Assembly: GCF_011397635.1 (NCBI RefSeq)
Contig: NC_064755.1
Location: 37,926,059-37,990,058 of the forward strand
From: Epinephelus fuscoguttatus
Taxonomy: Eukaryota; Chordata; Actinopteri; Perciformes; Serranidae
Reading direction: 5' to 3'
DNA: 64,000 nt
Positions 11,901 through 24,700 of the stretch are shown piece by piece (position 1 is the first letter of the stretch; every line of letters starts with the position of its first letter). The notes below the pieces were generated by a model. That model saw only the letters and a list, made by a program, of their open reading frames with translations, did not search any database and was not told where the DNA came from. The translations under genes and the position numbers were made by a program.

Positions 11901-14900
11901 CGTTTGTGCTGTGAGGCGACAATGCTAACCACTGTGCCACCCTCTCTTTTTTCTTTTCTTTTGTCTTTTCTATGATCATATCAAATAAAATCTTGTCAGC
12001 CTCACGTGGTGTCCCAGAGTTTGAGAAACACTCCAAGAGTGCATGAGTTATAAAAATTAACCCCTCTAACTGCTGGATAAAAGCAGTGTTACACTGAACT
12101 CTATGGAGTATAATTTTCACATGAACTGCAGTCAAACTGTCAAACTAGGCAGTGCTGTTAACATATGAACTAAGATTCTGTGCCTGTGTTGCCTATTTCG
12201 TCACATTAAATGCTTTAAGAAACATATTTTAGTGTACTGTTTGGCTGTAAAATGAGAATGTTGTGACTTGGCTGCCATGTTGCATAAGCAAAAGCACCGC
12301 ACACTGGGCAGAGCAAACCTTGTCATTTTACAGCTAAACAGTACATTAAAATACGCTTCTGAAAACATTTAGGGCACAAAAAAAGGGCAATGCAGTTACA
12401 GAATCTAGATGAGAGCGTGATTGGCATGACTCACTCTCTGGGTTAGAGACTCTGAGGCTCTGATTGGTTGTTTTCCAACAGCACAGTAGATTCTAGCAAA
12501 GGTCATTAGAAGCACTACAAAGATGAGGGGAACATGATTTCTTTTCACTGACTATCTGTCTCATGTTGTAATATGTGGATGTAGTGACAGTTTGAGTTAT
12601 TTTTTTTTAAAAGTTACCAACTGTTCCTTTTATACATACTGCAGTAGAGTGCATCATTATTAAGGGCTCTTATGAATCTGGAATAACTTGGATTACGTAG
12701 ATGTAGCTTCCGGTCATACACAAAAGTCCTGGAACATGATAAAAAGAATTTCCCTGGAAAAACCCAGTGTTGTCATGGAGGAATGCTCTAATGCACCGCA
12801 AAAGTATGAGTTGCTGTGTGATCATTTGTAGGTGTCTCAAATGTCCCAAATGTGTTTTCATTGAATGTGGCTGGCAGTTGCTCAGGGGTGATGGAAAGTT
12901 GAAATTATATTAAAACATAGAAGTTATGTTTGGCAATACTCTGAACACCAGAGAACAGTGGGAGCACTTGAATGGCACTTAAACCAGGTTTTTAAGTCAG
13001 CAGAAAGAAGAGACAATTGATCCCACAGTAAGTCATTGAAAGTGTCCTGAGGAGATGATTTCTTGAAAAGAGTGGGAACCAAACTGTAGATAGTAATCTT
13101 GATATTTTTATGGCACTGTCTTTGGTATATTTTTCTATTTTTTTTTTATTTCTAATAAAAAATATTTTGCATAAAAAGGTGTAATAAGTGTGCTGAGTCA
13201 CCATTGGGCAGATCTCCTTTCTCACAGGCCAGCTCCCTCCTCTTGTCCAGCACATGCTCGAGAGCCGCCTGCAGCTTGTGGGGAAGGATGGAGTCCTCAT
13301 CATCCAGCTGTGGAGATAAAAACACAGCTGCTAATACAGTAAACATGCAGTGAATTAACATATTGCATTCACATAACATCTGGTAGAGTCACCACACGTG
13401 TAAAAAGACTCCATGTGGCGATTTTCACTGTTTCAGTTATGTTTCTACCTGTCGTAGGAAGCGACTGTTGCCGAGGTCGACCACCAGGACCTGAGTGAAG
13501 AGCAGAGGGAGAGTGATATCATTTCCTGGAGCTATTGTTCAGTGGAGGAAAGGCTCACAAAAAAACCCCCCTCATCTTACCTCTTCTATGGGCAGCTCTT
13601 TGAGTCGAGGCAGAGAGCTGGAGAGGAGCCCAACTATAAAGGGGGTAGGGGTGCAGACAATGTCCAGCATGGAGGGTGGGAGCACGGGGATGTACGTATG
13701 CTGCCAGGTGAAGGGGTAGAGTAGAGCCACTACTGCATGACAACACTGAGACAGCGTGCTGTGGAGACAGAGAAAGAAAAAGGTTAACGCTTATACAACA
13801 ATGAAAGCCAGCTGATAAATATTTTGGGATGGGGATATTAGCACAAGATACGTTTTCAAAAAACTGCATTATACACTTCAAAGGGAATGTTCACATTTAA
13901 TAGATACTTAAATTATGGATACTTTGATTGAATTATTATTGAAACAATCTCACAACAAGGTCATAGCTATTCTGGAGCTTTTGAACATATCATTGATTAA
14001 AAACTTTCAAACGCAGTATGTAAGCCAACATGTATGAGAAGTTCTTAAAGGTATACTATGCAGAATCTTCCTAAAAAACAATTCATAGACTCAGACAAAA
14101 GTAATTCCTCTAAATCATCACTTATGACCCACTGTAAGAGTGTGTATTTTTCAGAGACTCTGCCCTCTGTCTGTATTTTCTTTGTTTGAGATGTTCCAGG
14201 ACTTTATAAAAAGGTAGCGACCAGGTCAAAGACTGTAAGCAACACACATCCAAGACACTTAAATTCAGTCCTTTGAAGACATTCTCAAGATAATCTTTAA
14301 CCAAATTTAAGACAGTTTTTGACAAATCATCTTTTTCTCAGTCAATCTTTGCAAGTATGAAGGTAAGTAGTATATTTGGTCCTGTGCAGAGGTAGGTTTT
14401 ATATAAGAATACTAGAGTGAGTTAGGTTAATCTACATTTTGCCAACAAGTAAAAGGATGAAGTAAAAAGACAGTATTAGGTTTAGTGGTGGGTTTAAAGA
14501 TTTTTAACATCAAAAATGTGGAGCTTCACACAGAGAGCTTGACCAATTTTGACAAAAAGAAACTACAATAACATTAAAGAAAATATTTGTGGCATTTAAG
14601 ACCAACGAAGTCACATTCAAGACTATTTACTAACTTTTAAGGTCTGATATTGACGATTAATAATATTTATGACATTTCAAAACTTTTTAAGGACCTGCAC
14701 ACACCCTGCAAGAGAAAGCAAAAACAATTGCGGACACAGCACCAGAAAAAGGCAAATGTAGCGAGGTGAAACGCCGAGTGGTTGGCTTTCACTTTTGCTG
14801 GCGATTCTGTTTACTGTAGAAACAGTAGCAAATGATTCCTGCATTGCAAAAAGTGAAAACTGAACACCTACAATTTTATGACAGCTGGGGAAACTTATCT

Positions 14901-15097
14901 GATGAGGATGATTATGAGATACAAATGAAAGCTCGAGAACGGTGAGACTGTTTTGTCAACAATCAGGTCAAGAATTAACTGTTAATCTCAACATTATGAT
15001 TATTATTTATTTATCTTTGCAGTATATGTTATGTCACACCCCTGTATTGTGACATAACATCTTCACCTGTAGCTATATATACACAAAGGGTGCAGTG

Positions 15098-15138
<41 letters not shown>

Positions 15139-18100
15139 ACCACAATCACCTTGATGTACAGTGCATTAAATACGTACCCCAGTATATTTCGAGGCAACAG
15201 TAGTTACGTCTGCCTCAGTTAGTTTCTACATTTCCCATGATGGCTTTCTATAACAATCCCCAGAAAACAGAGTGAAAGCAGAAAACCTGCTGTATTCAGC
15301 TATGAGTTACACATGTAGATCAAATCAAGAGAGTGACATTGATACAAAGAGACATTTGATCCAGAGGTACTGGACAACAAGAGCTAACCTGATATCTTAA
15401 TGTTCTTCACAGAAACAGTAAAATATTACAAAAATCTCCCAATCTTTAAAAGCAAGGGTATTATGAGTGTGGTTTCCTTTTAACAGTCTAAACTAAAAGT
15501 CCAGGCTCCACCACAAGATGGTGCTGATCAACTCCTCAGGAAAACAAACTTCTCCTGCCACCCGTTTCTTAATTTGGAACATAATGTTAAAAGTTCATTC
15601 CTGTTGCTCCAACAAACCCGCTGTTACCCTGAGAGGAATGTTAAAAAGCATCTCTTAGGGCAGAGTGATGTAACACTTATAAAAACTATACAGCGGCAGC
15701 AAACACACTCACCCCACGCTGTTAACTTAATCTCTCCCGGGTGTGCATCTGCTCACAGTTAATTCATTAACAAAATGATTGACGAGGCCAAGTTTCCACT
15801 CCACGGTGGAGAATGTGCTACGACTTGTGATCTGCTTATGAGCTCTGGTGAGAAATGCTTCCTATGCTACCTTTAAAACATCAGCACATGGGCGAGAAGA
15901 GAAGATGCGGAAAAAATCTGAAACTAAATCTGAGCTGCATCAGGACACTGAGACTGTTTCTGCTGAACCCACATGTTGAACCAGGTGTGCCACAACAGTT
16001 AAAGGTTTTAAGTGGGCTGTGTGGGTGTGCTGACGTCACTGCACACACGTGTTAGGTCTGGAGTCATGCTCTGAAGCCTAACTCCTTCTATCTGGCATCC
16101 ATGACAGTTTTCCAGAGAAGAAGCGATTGTTCCCCAGGCGACTGTATAACACAACAGCATTCCTTCCTCTCACACTCGGTCAGGATCTTCTTTTCCTCAG
16201 ACTGTTTGTCGACTTGAGGTCTCTCTGTCACATCATTCAAACTCTTTACTCTCGATCTTTTCACAGCAGATCAAAACAGCACAATAATGCCACCCAGTGC
16301 ACGACTGATGCCTGTTGCAAAGACTCTTTAGGCTGGAAATCAGGCTAACCACTGTGCTCTGTAACAATATGCTGCTGGAGCCAACCTGAGTTTGTCGGCA
16401 GTGAAGATGACTCTGCGCTCCAGAAGTAGAGAGGCAAACACTCGGAGGAGGAGACGTAGACTCAAGGAGGAAAAGAGACATTCAAAGTCCACATGTTCCA
16501 GACGAGAATCTGACGGCCTACACAGCTCTATCACCTGTACGAAAGAGAAAGAAAGACACGAAGAGTATTAGATAGTGATCTTCTTACTGCACACATGCAC
16601 ATTAAGAATATGACTATTTATATAATCTTTAAAAGCACATGAGTTTTGCCTCCAGGAATGAGGTGAAAAACGACTGGTTTTCCACAGTGACACCACCATC
16701 ATCTCACCTCTGTCCCGGAGCCAGGTAGGAAGTTTTTGACAGTGATGGTCCTTCCTGGAGCAGGGAAGGGAGCTTCCATTATGCCTCTCATGAACGGCTG
16801 CACTAGAGCCGGGGAGATAGCCCTCCTCTTTTCCACTTCATCCAGGATCTGCAAAACACAGCGGGGAAAGCACATTCATATGTCTACACTGTAGATTTGT
16901 TAAATTATATACTGGATATGATTCAACTTATCAACCGTCCGATATCATTTATACCATGGTAGATATTGCTTTTGTATCTCTGGATGCATGGGGCCACTGA
17001 AGGCAGTGCTGCAAATCAAAGAGCTTGGATTTTAAAATTATTATAGCATCAATGTGACACCTCATCAGGTATTTAAGTTACTAGATTAGCCTTAAACTAG
17101 TCACACGTAATCAGACCTATCTCCACAGCACTGTGTCAGAGCAAGAGAAAGGTGTGGGAGCAGACATGATCATTCTGCGATAGGGGAAAAAATGCTCTGG
17201 CTAGTTTGTATTTCTTTAAACCAGTAACAATAGTCTTTGGCAGCACTAAGCCCAGGATGCAGTGACAATGTCCTTGCAAAATAGTGTTGGGGTTGAACTT
17301 CTTTTGGTGGAATATTTGCAGGTGGGGAGGTGAGGACTGTCATTTAAGTTCTACAAAAAAGAAAATGTGATTCAACTTTTACTAATAAAAATGACAAACA
17401 TAATTTGATAATTGGTGCCCTAGAGGTGAGGACTACTGATCCTTTAGCTCTGGAGGAACTCACTGGGCCAGTTGATTTTTAGCTGTATGTGCTATATGTG
17501 TGCAGAACATTACGTCAACAATATTGCAGAAACTTGTGTGAAGTGAAACTAGCACATGCTGCTGCCAGAGTTAACTCAAACTGGCCGTGTCAGAAAACGG
17601 ATCAACATCAGGCACGAGAGTCCTGAGAGATGGAGGCTGGGCTTTTCAGAAGAATTTATTTTTTTCAAGCAGGTAAAAGTCCCATAGAGATTACATTCTC
17701 TTCTTTCTGGGAACTGACGGCATCAGATTCAGGTGCTATGATAAATGACTCAAGGGTGGAGTAACTCAGTGTATATAAAATCCTTTGGAAGACTTTCATT
17801 CTGTCAAGAACGCTGGCTGTTATCATCACAAACGTACACATTCTTGCCATGATGTGGCGGAGATAGTCGAACACTGTCAGGAGTCCATACAACAAATGGC
17901 TAACAGCCTGAATCCATCATGTGTACCCCTCCGCTCACATACTGTACACATCTGTATAACATTAAACTTTTATGTAGCTGATCTGTAACAGATGAAACAT
18001 ACTCAGAACATCATCAACACTGACTACTTTCAATGTAGAGGCAGCTATCAATCTACTTAGCTCTCCTGTTACAGCAGATATACTGACCCTTCTCTGTACA

Positions 18101-21100
18101 GGCCTGTATCCTTACAAACCCAATTTTAGCAATGGCACAGATTTACGTCTACAGGCCGACATGCATATATATCTAAGGCCCAATACGGGGAACCTTTTCC
18201 ACTGCGGTAACCACATCAGCTGCAGTTCACATGTGCGTCTGTAGTGGAGCCAGGACTTCGAGGCTCTGTGGGAAAGTAGAGCGCTCACAGGGTGGGTGGG
18301 GCTCTGCGGGCACCGAGGGTGGTACTGCTCTGTACTCTTTTAATGGGGGTGGGGTTGCATGTATGTGTTTGTGTAACACATGCTGTAACACTGTAATTTA
18401 ATTTGATGCAAGACGTATTTATGTTTACTTTGTGCATTTGTGTACGTGGTGGAAGAAGTAATGAGATCTTTAACTTTCATGTATGTATGCGTTTTTAGCA
18501 TTTTATTCCTTTTGTGCAGCATTTTGGTCAACCTCAGTTGTTTTAAATGTGCTTCATGAATGAATTTGAGTTTGAGAAGTTAAAGTAGCAATGCTACGGT
18601 GTAAAAAGTCACGCATTCAAAATCCTACTCAGATAAAAGTACAAAAGCATTAGCATCAAAAAATAATTGAAATACCCCAAAAATAAAAGTACTTATTATG
18701 CAGAACGGCCCATTGCAGAACTCATTCTATTATTGGATTATAATTAAAGATGCATTCATGTTTACAACACATTAAAGTCCGCATAAACCAGCATTTCAAG
18801 AATATCTAGCTTTAGTATCGTAACATATTTCCAAGTGAAACAGAATAGGCTGGCTAAATATAACACTGGGAGGAATTTGATTTGATCGTTGAAAAGTGGG
18901 TGCCAGAGTGGGGCAAGAAACAGAGACAAAGAGTTTGGAATATGCTCCTTGTAACTTTAGTTTCTGAAGCAGTCCACTGTAAAATGCCTTGTTCATAATC
19001 GCGAGCTGTCACAGATACCAGTTTACTCTGTGCGGCTGAAAGTTGCAGAATGACTGATGGGTGGATGTCAAGATATTACTGGCTGAAACTGGTTGGTACT
19101 AGTTTACGTAAGCACACGTCATATTTTGTTTTACAGGAAGAATGTTGGATATTGATGTGAGAATACAAAGAAATTAATTTTGTTTATCCTTTGGCATAGT
19201 GGCCTCTTGTTAAATAGGTGCACAATGTGGCCTGGGATGTGATCTAAAAGGGTTAAAGGGGCATTTTTATTTTCATCTTAAGATTAATGTTTAATATTGG
19301 CTTCTAAAATGTAGTGTAGTAGAGATATAAAGTAGCAGAAAAAGGAAATACTCAAGTAAATTACCTCAAAATTATACAACAGTATAGTACATTCCACCAC
19401 TGATATGTCAACATGCTTAGTTTACTGTATCTACCTTGGAGAAGAGATCGAAGCAGCCCAGGCGGCTGACGATGCAGTAGACCTCAGGGAGCCTCCGGCC
19501 TTTACCACTGGGCTGTGAACAGGCAGCGAGGAAAAAGACAGCTTCAAAACAAAGGAGTGTCACAAGACTGCTCACCCAAGTACAACCACAGGATTAGAGC
19601 ACTGGAGCAAAGCAAAGCCTTTGTTTCGCAGACACTTTGAAGACTTTGACTTTGAAAGATTTGAATCCCTTGTCCACAGAATTCAAGAAATATGTAGGAA
19701 ATAAATATAATGACAACATGCATAATAATACAAGAGCAGCAGAGGAACATGGATGAGCATGTTTATAATGAGGGATTCTTTGTATTAAAATCAAATAAGG
19801 AGAAGATAGTGAGGAGAGGCAGCAGCATTTGAGGAGCATACCAGTAATCGCCGACAGTAACCAAACCGCCTGCTTCCATCCTCACCAGTCAGGACAAATG
19901 AGAACGTCTCACTTGGGATTAAAGAAAGAGACAAAAATATCATTCAGACATGCTGGAAAACATCTGAAACTGTTCACACAGAAAAGACTGTTGTGGAAAC
20001 AGAAAACTCCAATCTGGAGCAGACTTTGTGTTGTGGAAAACAAAGGTATGACTTTGTACTTGAGAGGGAAGGCCCTCGGGACAGGCTTACTCTGAAAATA
20101 TCCACACAAATCCTCCTAAACTCTACCTGACAGGTACTCGTTGACTGATGACGACCTTTGCGACAGGCGGGTGTGTCAGCAAGTTCAGTGCAGGTGTGTG
20201 TTTGGTGCCCCCCACCCACTCCCACCCATCGAACATTTGCCTCCAGGTGATTATTAGCCATCACCATCAGGACACACATCATCACTTCTCAGAACAATAC
20301 CGATCTTGAGAGGCTAAGCTAAGAGGTATTGGGCAATACGGCCAGTTTTAAACATCGTACAAAGAGAGGTGATTCTGTAATAACAAACCAGGTGTGAGGT
20401 GCTAAATCCACCACCTCTCCCTGTAATCATTCGTCACTGTCGGTGCCTTGTCGTTAAAGAAAGACCAGTCATCTTTACAAGCCACGAGGTCATTTCTATT
20501 TTGGGCTTTCAGTTTCGTCTCTAACAAGTGGTTATTAGCAACAGCTCAGCTATTAACACTCTGCTGGGAAATTCCAGTGTCTTTGCTTTGTTTCACTTTT
20601 GCTGTGGCAGCAGTCGGACTCGGACTGACCTGGGGAAGTTGTCGACAGGCGCCCAGTCTTTGGCATCAGGGAAACAGAACTGAGGGATGACCTTGAGCTG
20701 GTCCTCAGCCTCCCGCATGAACTTGAAGCTCCTCTCAAGCTGGGTGAAAAGAGAGAGACAATGTGGAAATTAATATATGTAAGGATAACACCATTTACGT
20801 CTTCATGTTTTACAGATTGGATCATTATGAGACTATTGTGAAACTGAGGTAAACCTAAAGCAGAAAAAATGCATCTGCACACTGAAATAAATAAATCATA
20901 AATCACAACAAGAGCCACTTAAAGCACAAATATATTTTTTCTATTGCAATAACCTAAACAGAATTTTAGATTTGTGTTTACTTCTTTCCAACCCTTCTTG
21001 TTCATCAGCGTAAAACTGCTGTGTCACTACCTTATGTACCCTGTGAAGACCACAGCGAAAAGGTAACTTAATACTATTGAGGAGTGTTACTGCGTAATAT

Positions 21101-21716
21101 TGCGAAAATTAGGCCTATCCTGACCCGAAAAGATGCAGAAAAATTGGTCCACGCTTTTGTTACCTCTAGGCTGGATTATTGTAACTCTCTATTATCAGGT
21201 AGCTCTAGTAAGTCCTTAAAAACTCTCCAGCTAATTCAGAATGCAGCAGCACGTGTACTAACAGGAACTAAGAAACGCGATCATATCTCTCCTGTTTTAG
21301 CTTCTCTGCACTGGCTCCCTGTAAAATCCAGAATTGAATTTAAAATCCTACTGTTAACTTATAAAGCTCTAAATGGTCAAGCTCCGTCATATCTTAGAGA
21401 GCTCATAGTGCCTTATTATCCCACCAGAACACTGCGCTCTGAGAACGCAGGGTTACTCGTGGTCCCTAAAGTCTCCAAAAGTAGATCAGGAGCCAGAGCC
21501 TTCAGCTATCAGGCTCCTCTCCTGTGGAATCATCTTCCTGTTACAGTCCGGGAGGCAGACACCGTCTCCACATTTAAGACTAGACTTAAGACTTTCCTCT
21601 TTGATAAAGCTTATAGTTAGGGCTGGCTCAGGCTTGTCCTGTACCAGCCCTTAGTTAGGCTGACTTAGGCCTAGTCTGCCAGAGGACCCCTCTATAATAC
21701 ACCGGGCCCCTTCTCT

Positions 21717-21758
<42 letters not shown>

Positions 21759-24700
21759 TCCTATTACTGCATCTAGCTAACCCGGCCATTCTGGATGTCA
21801 CTAACTCGGCTTCTTCTCCGGAGCCTTTGTGCTCCACTGTCTCTCAGGTTACTCATATCACAGCGGTGCCTGGACAGCGTGACGTGTGTGGTTGTGCTGC
21901 TGCCGTGGTCCCGCCAGATGCCTCCTGCTGCTGCTGCCATCATTAGTCATTAGTCATACTTCTTCTGTTATTATACACATATGACTATTGTCACACATGT
22001 ATACTGCCAGGTATTAATACATACTTTCAACATATTGTACCGCAGTAACCAGAACTATAACTATAATATTATTACTTTCATTAATGTCGTTGTAAGCTAC
22101 TGTCATTACCTGCATCTCTCTCGCTCTCTCTCTCTATCTCCCTCTCTCTCTCTCTGTGTCATATGGATTACTGTTAATTTATCATGTTGATCTGTTCTGT
22201 ACGACATCTATTGCACGTCTGTCCGTCCTGGAAGAGGGATCCCTCCTCAGTTGCTCTTCCTGAGGTTTCTACCGTTTTTTTTCCCTGTTAAAGGTTTTTT
22301 TTTGGGGAGTTTTTCCTTATCCGCTGTGAGGGTCTTAAGGACAGAGGGATGTCGTATGCTGTAAAGCCCTGTGAGGCAAATTGTGATTTGTGATATTGGG
22401 CTTTATAAATAAAATTGATTGATTGATTGATTACCCTTACAAGGCTACATCACTGTACAGACTGTTACCACTTTCTTTTTCTTTCATTTTTCATTTTCTT
22501 GAAACTTTTTGCGTATTTTCCTTAGTTAGTAGTAAAGCAGTGTCACTGGAACAAAGAATTACTGGGCTATTCCTTTTTTATTGCATAAAACCTGCTGTTG
22601 CTGGACTGAATTTCTGCATAAGAGGACTGTGATTTTTAGTTTCTTTCTTGTACATATGCAGAGAACGGCAAAATGGAAAACTGGAAAAGTGTGCTACAGT
22701 ATGAAAAATTGTAGAAAATCTGTATGCTAAATTGTTGACTTTTCCAAATAAAAAAGATAATTGCAAAAAAAAAACCTGCTGTTGCTCTTCCCAGAAGAAG
22801 AAGACTCTCCTGTGTTCTTCCCAGAAAAGTCAACACCAGGTGCTCATAAACTAGCATATATAGGTTGAGTTATTACCACTGGTCTGGTAGGAAAGTAGAC
22901 ATTTATTTAGATGATAGTGTCTAAACTTATGTCTTCTCTTCAGCAGGGTTTTCTTTGTTTTTAATAACATTTCTCATTTTGGAATACAGAGCTTCAGTAA
23001 CTTTTCTACCTTGAGAGGGAACTGCTGTGTGACCTCTGGCAGGTACGGGACTCCAGCTTTGGTCTTGTGGAGAGCAACAACTATGAAATACTCAAAGAGT
23101 TTCCTCTCCTGCAACTCCATCAGATCCCTCTCCAAGGTCCGGTACCGCCCCGTCTGCCTCAGCATGGACTGGACAGACACCAGCCGCTGACTGTGAGCTG
23201 AGAGACAGAGAAACACACTTCATGTAAATACACTGATGTCATGTATGCTCACATATACCTACTGGAAGGCAACCTGCAAGCTCCATCTGTGTATGTTTTT
23301 GATGTTAGCTTTATGGTGAAAGAGTCAAAGAAGTAATCTATGATCTGTATCAGTTATCGCACATGTGCCTCTATTATGTCTATATGTAAATAATGAAATC
23401 ATGTGGATAAAAAAAATCCTGCTGCTTAGCATTCCCTGTGTAGCTAAAGTATGTGTAAGTATTAATTTTCTCTTCTCACCTTTTAGCTTCTCCTCCGTGT
23501 CACTTTCCGACTCACTGTTCTCATCGGTCACTAAATTAAAGAGAAAGGGTGAAAAGGAAAAACAGAGTGTGAGCAGACTGCACACAACAATCACAGGAAA
23601 CTGAAAGCACGAGGAATTTGCTCTCATTGCTTTCATTCCTGCCACCACCACACAACACCACAGAGTCCGCTGAAACGTGGGTCAGTCTTGACTGACCACA
23701 GAATGTAGCTTTGCCCGTAAAACTAAATGGGTACATACGATTGTTGCTTTTATGGAGATGAACCTGTGAAGTCTGTCTGGTCAAACTGAGTCATAGAAAG
23801 GGGGACCTGATGAAATGTGTCTGCACTGAGTAGAGTGTTGATAGTGCTGATTTTAAGCACCCTTTTGCCATATTTCTAGACATGACCACATAAATATTTG
23901 ACCAGAAATACATTTGATAAGCAACTATTTGTAATTAACTAGATACTTGTTGATGTATTTGTGCCCATCTCCGATGACTGAATTGTGAAAATATCACCAA
24001 AAAATGGCCTTTAAATGTCAAGAAAGCTCTTAAAAGAATTCTTGGATCTGCAAGTGGATCTGTTTTCACACCTGAAACTAATCACTTGTTCCTCGGCCCA
24101 CAGCCTCACTTTCCACCAAATTTTTTATTGAAATCAGTTAAAAAATGTTTGAGACATCCTGCTAAATAACAGACACAAAAACAGAAACAAAACTACAACA
24201 TCCTTGATAGAGGCATCGGCAAAATAGACATTATTTCATCTTTAAAAAAAGGTGCATGAGTTGAGTTTTACTAAACTCACAGCTGATGTAAAACAAATGG
24301 AAAGTAAAAACAATCATTTCTGTGTTCTGCCTTTGAAGCCTCACCTCTCCCTGAGCTGGACTCTGTAGACTGAGAGACCCTCTTCATGCGTTTCTTCCCT
24401 CTCCGTGCCTCGAAGATGCCGTTGATCTTCAGCACCATCTGCAGGAGGTAAAGAGAGATAAATGTCCATCTTTAACTCTTTAAACTAATACACAAAATTT
24501 GCCAGACTCCTGCAAAGATTATTTCATTGCAGTTTCTGGGAGGCCTTCCTCTAGGCACACTTCTCACAGGAAATATCCGTCAGAATATTTTCCCCTGCTT
24601 TACTCATCCCCAGACGGCAGCATGAGTGGACCAGCTCCGAACTCCCTGAGCAGTACACTGGCCCATAAATCAAAGACAGAGCAGCGTGAGTTTAGAGAGA

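Larger units (their letters stand above)
10766..13201 (-). other. dennd2a: dennd2a intron 16
   Basis: 2.4-kb intron between coding exons 16 and 17. It contains a tRNA-derived SINE (11,596-11,942) and a 157-bp fold-back structure (12,211-12,367); otherwise AT-rich and unremarkable. Confidence 0.85.
13759..16385 (-). other. dennd2a: dennd2a intron 13
   Basis: 2.6-kb intron between coding exons 13 and 14. It contains a probable TTAA-type non-autonomous element (14,049-14,860) and a TA microsatellite (15,100-15,131). Confidence 0.85.
20740..23009 (-). other. dennd2a: dennd2a intron 8
   Basis: 2.3-kb intron between coding exons 8 and 9, more than half of which is an antisense LINE insertion (21,062-22,431). 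Confidence 0.85.

Noticed and set aside
11885-11942. tRNA-like sequence with A and B boxes on the minus strand
   Set aside because: No cloverleaf acceptor or anticodon arms; it is the head of a SINE. The same applies to the tRNA-like heads at 30,005 and 62,730.
21060-21620. A possible host gene with an intact 178-codon frame inside a dennd2a intron
   Set aside because: The protein is the C-terminal part of a LINE reverse transcriptase, followed by the LINE 3' UTR and ATTG tail.
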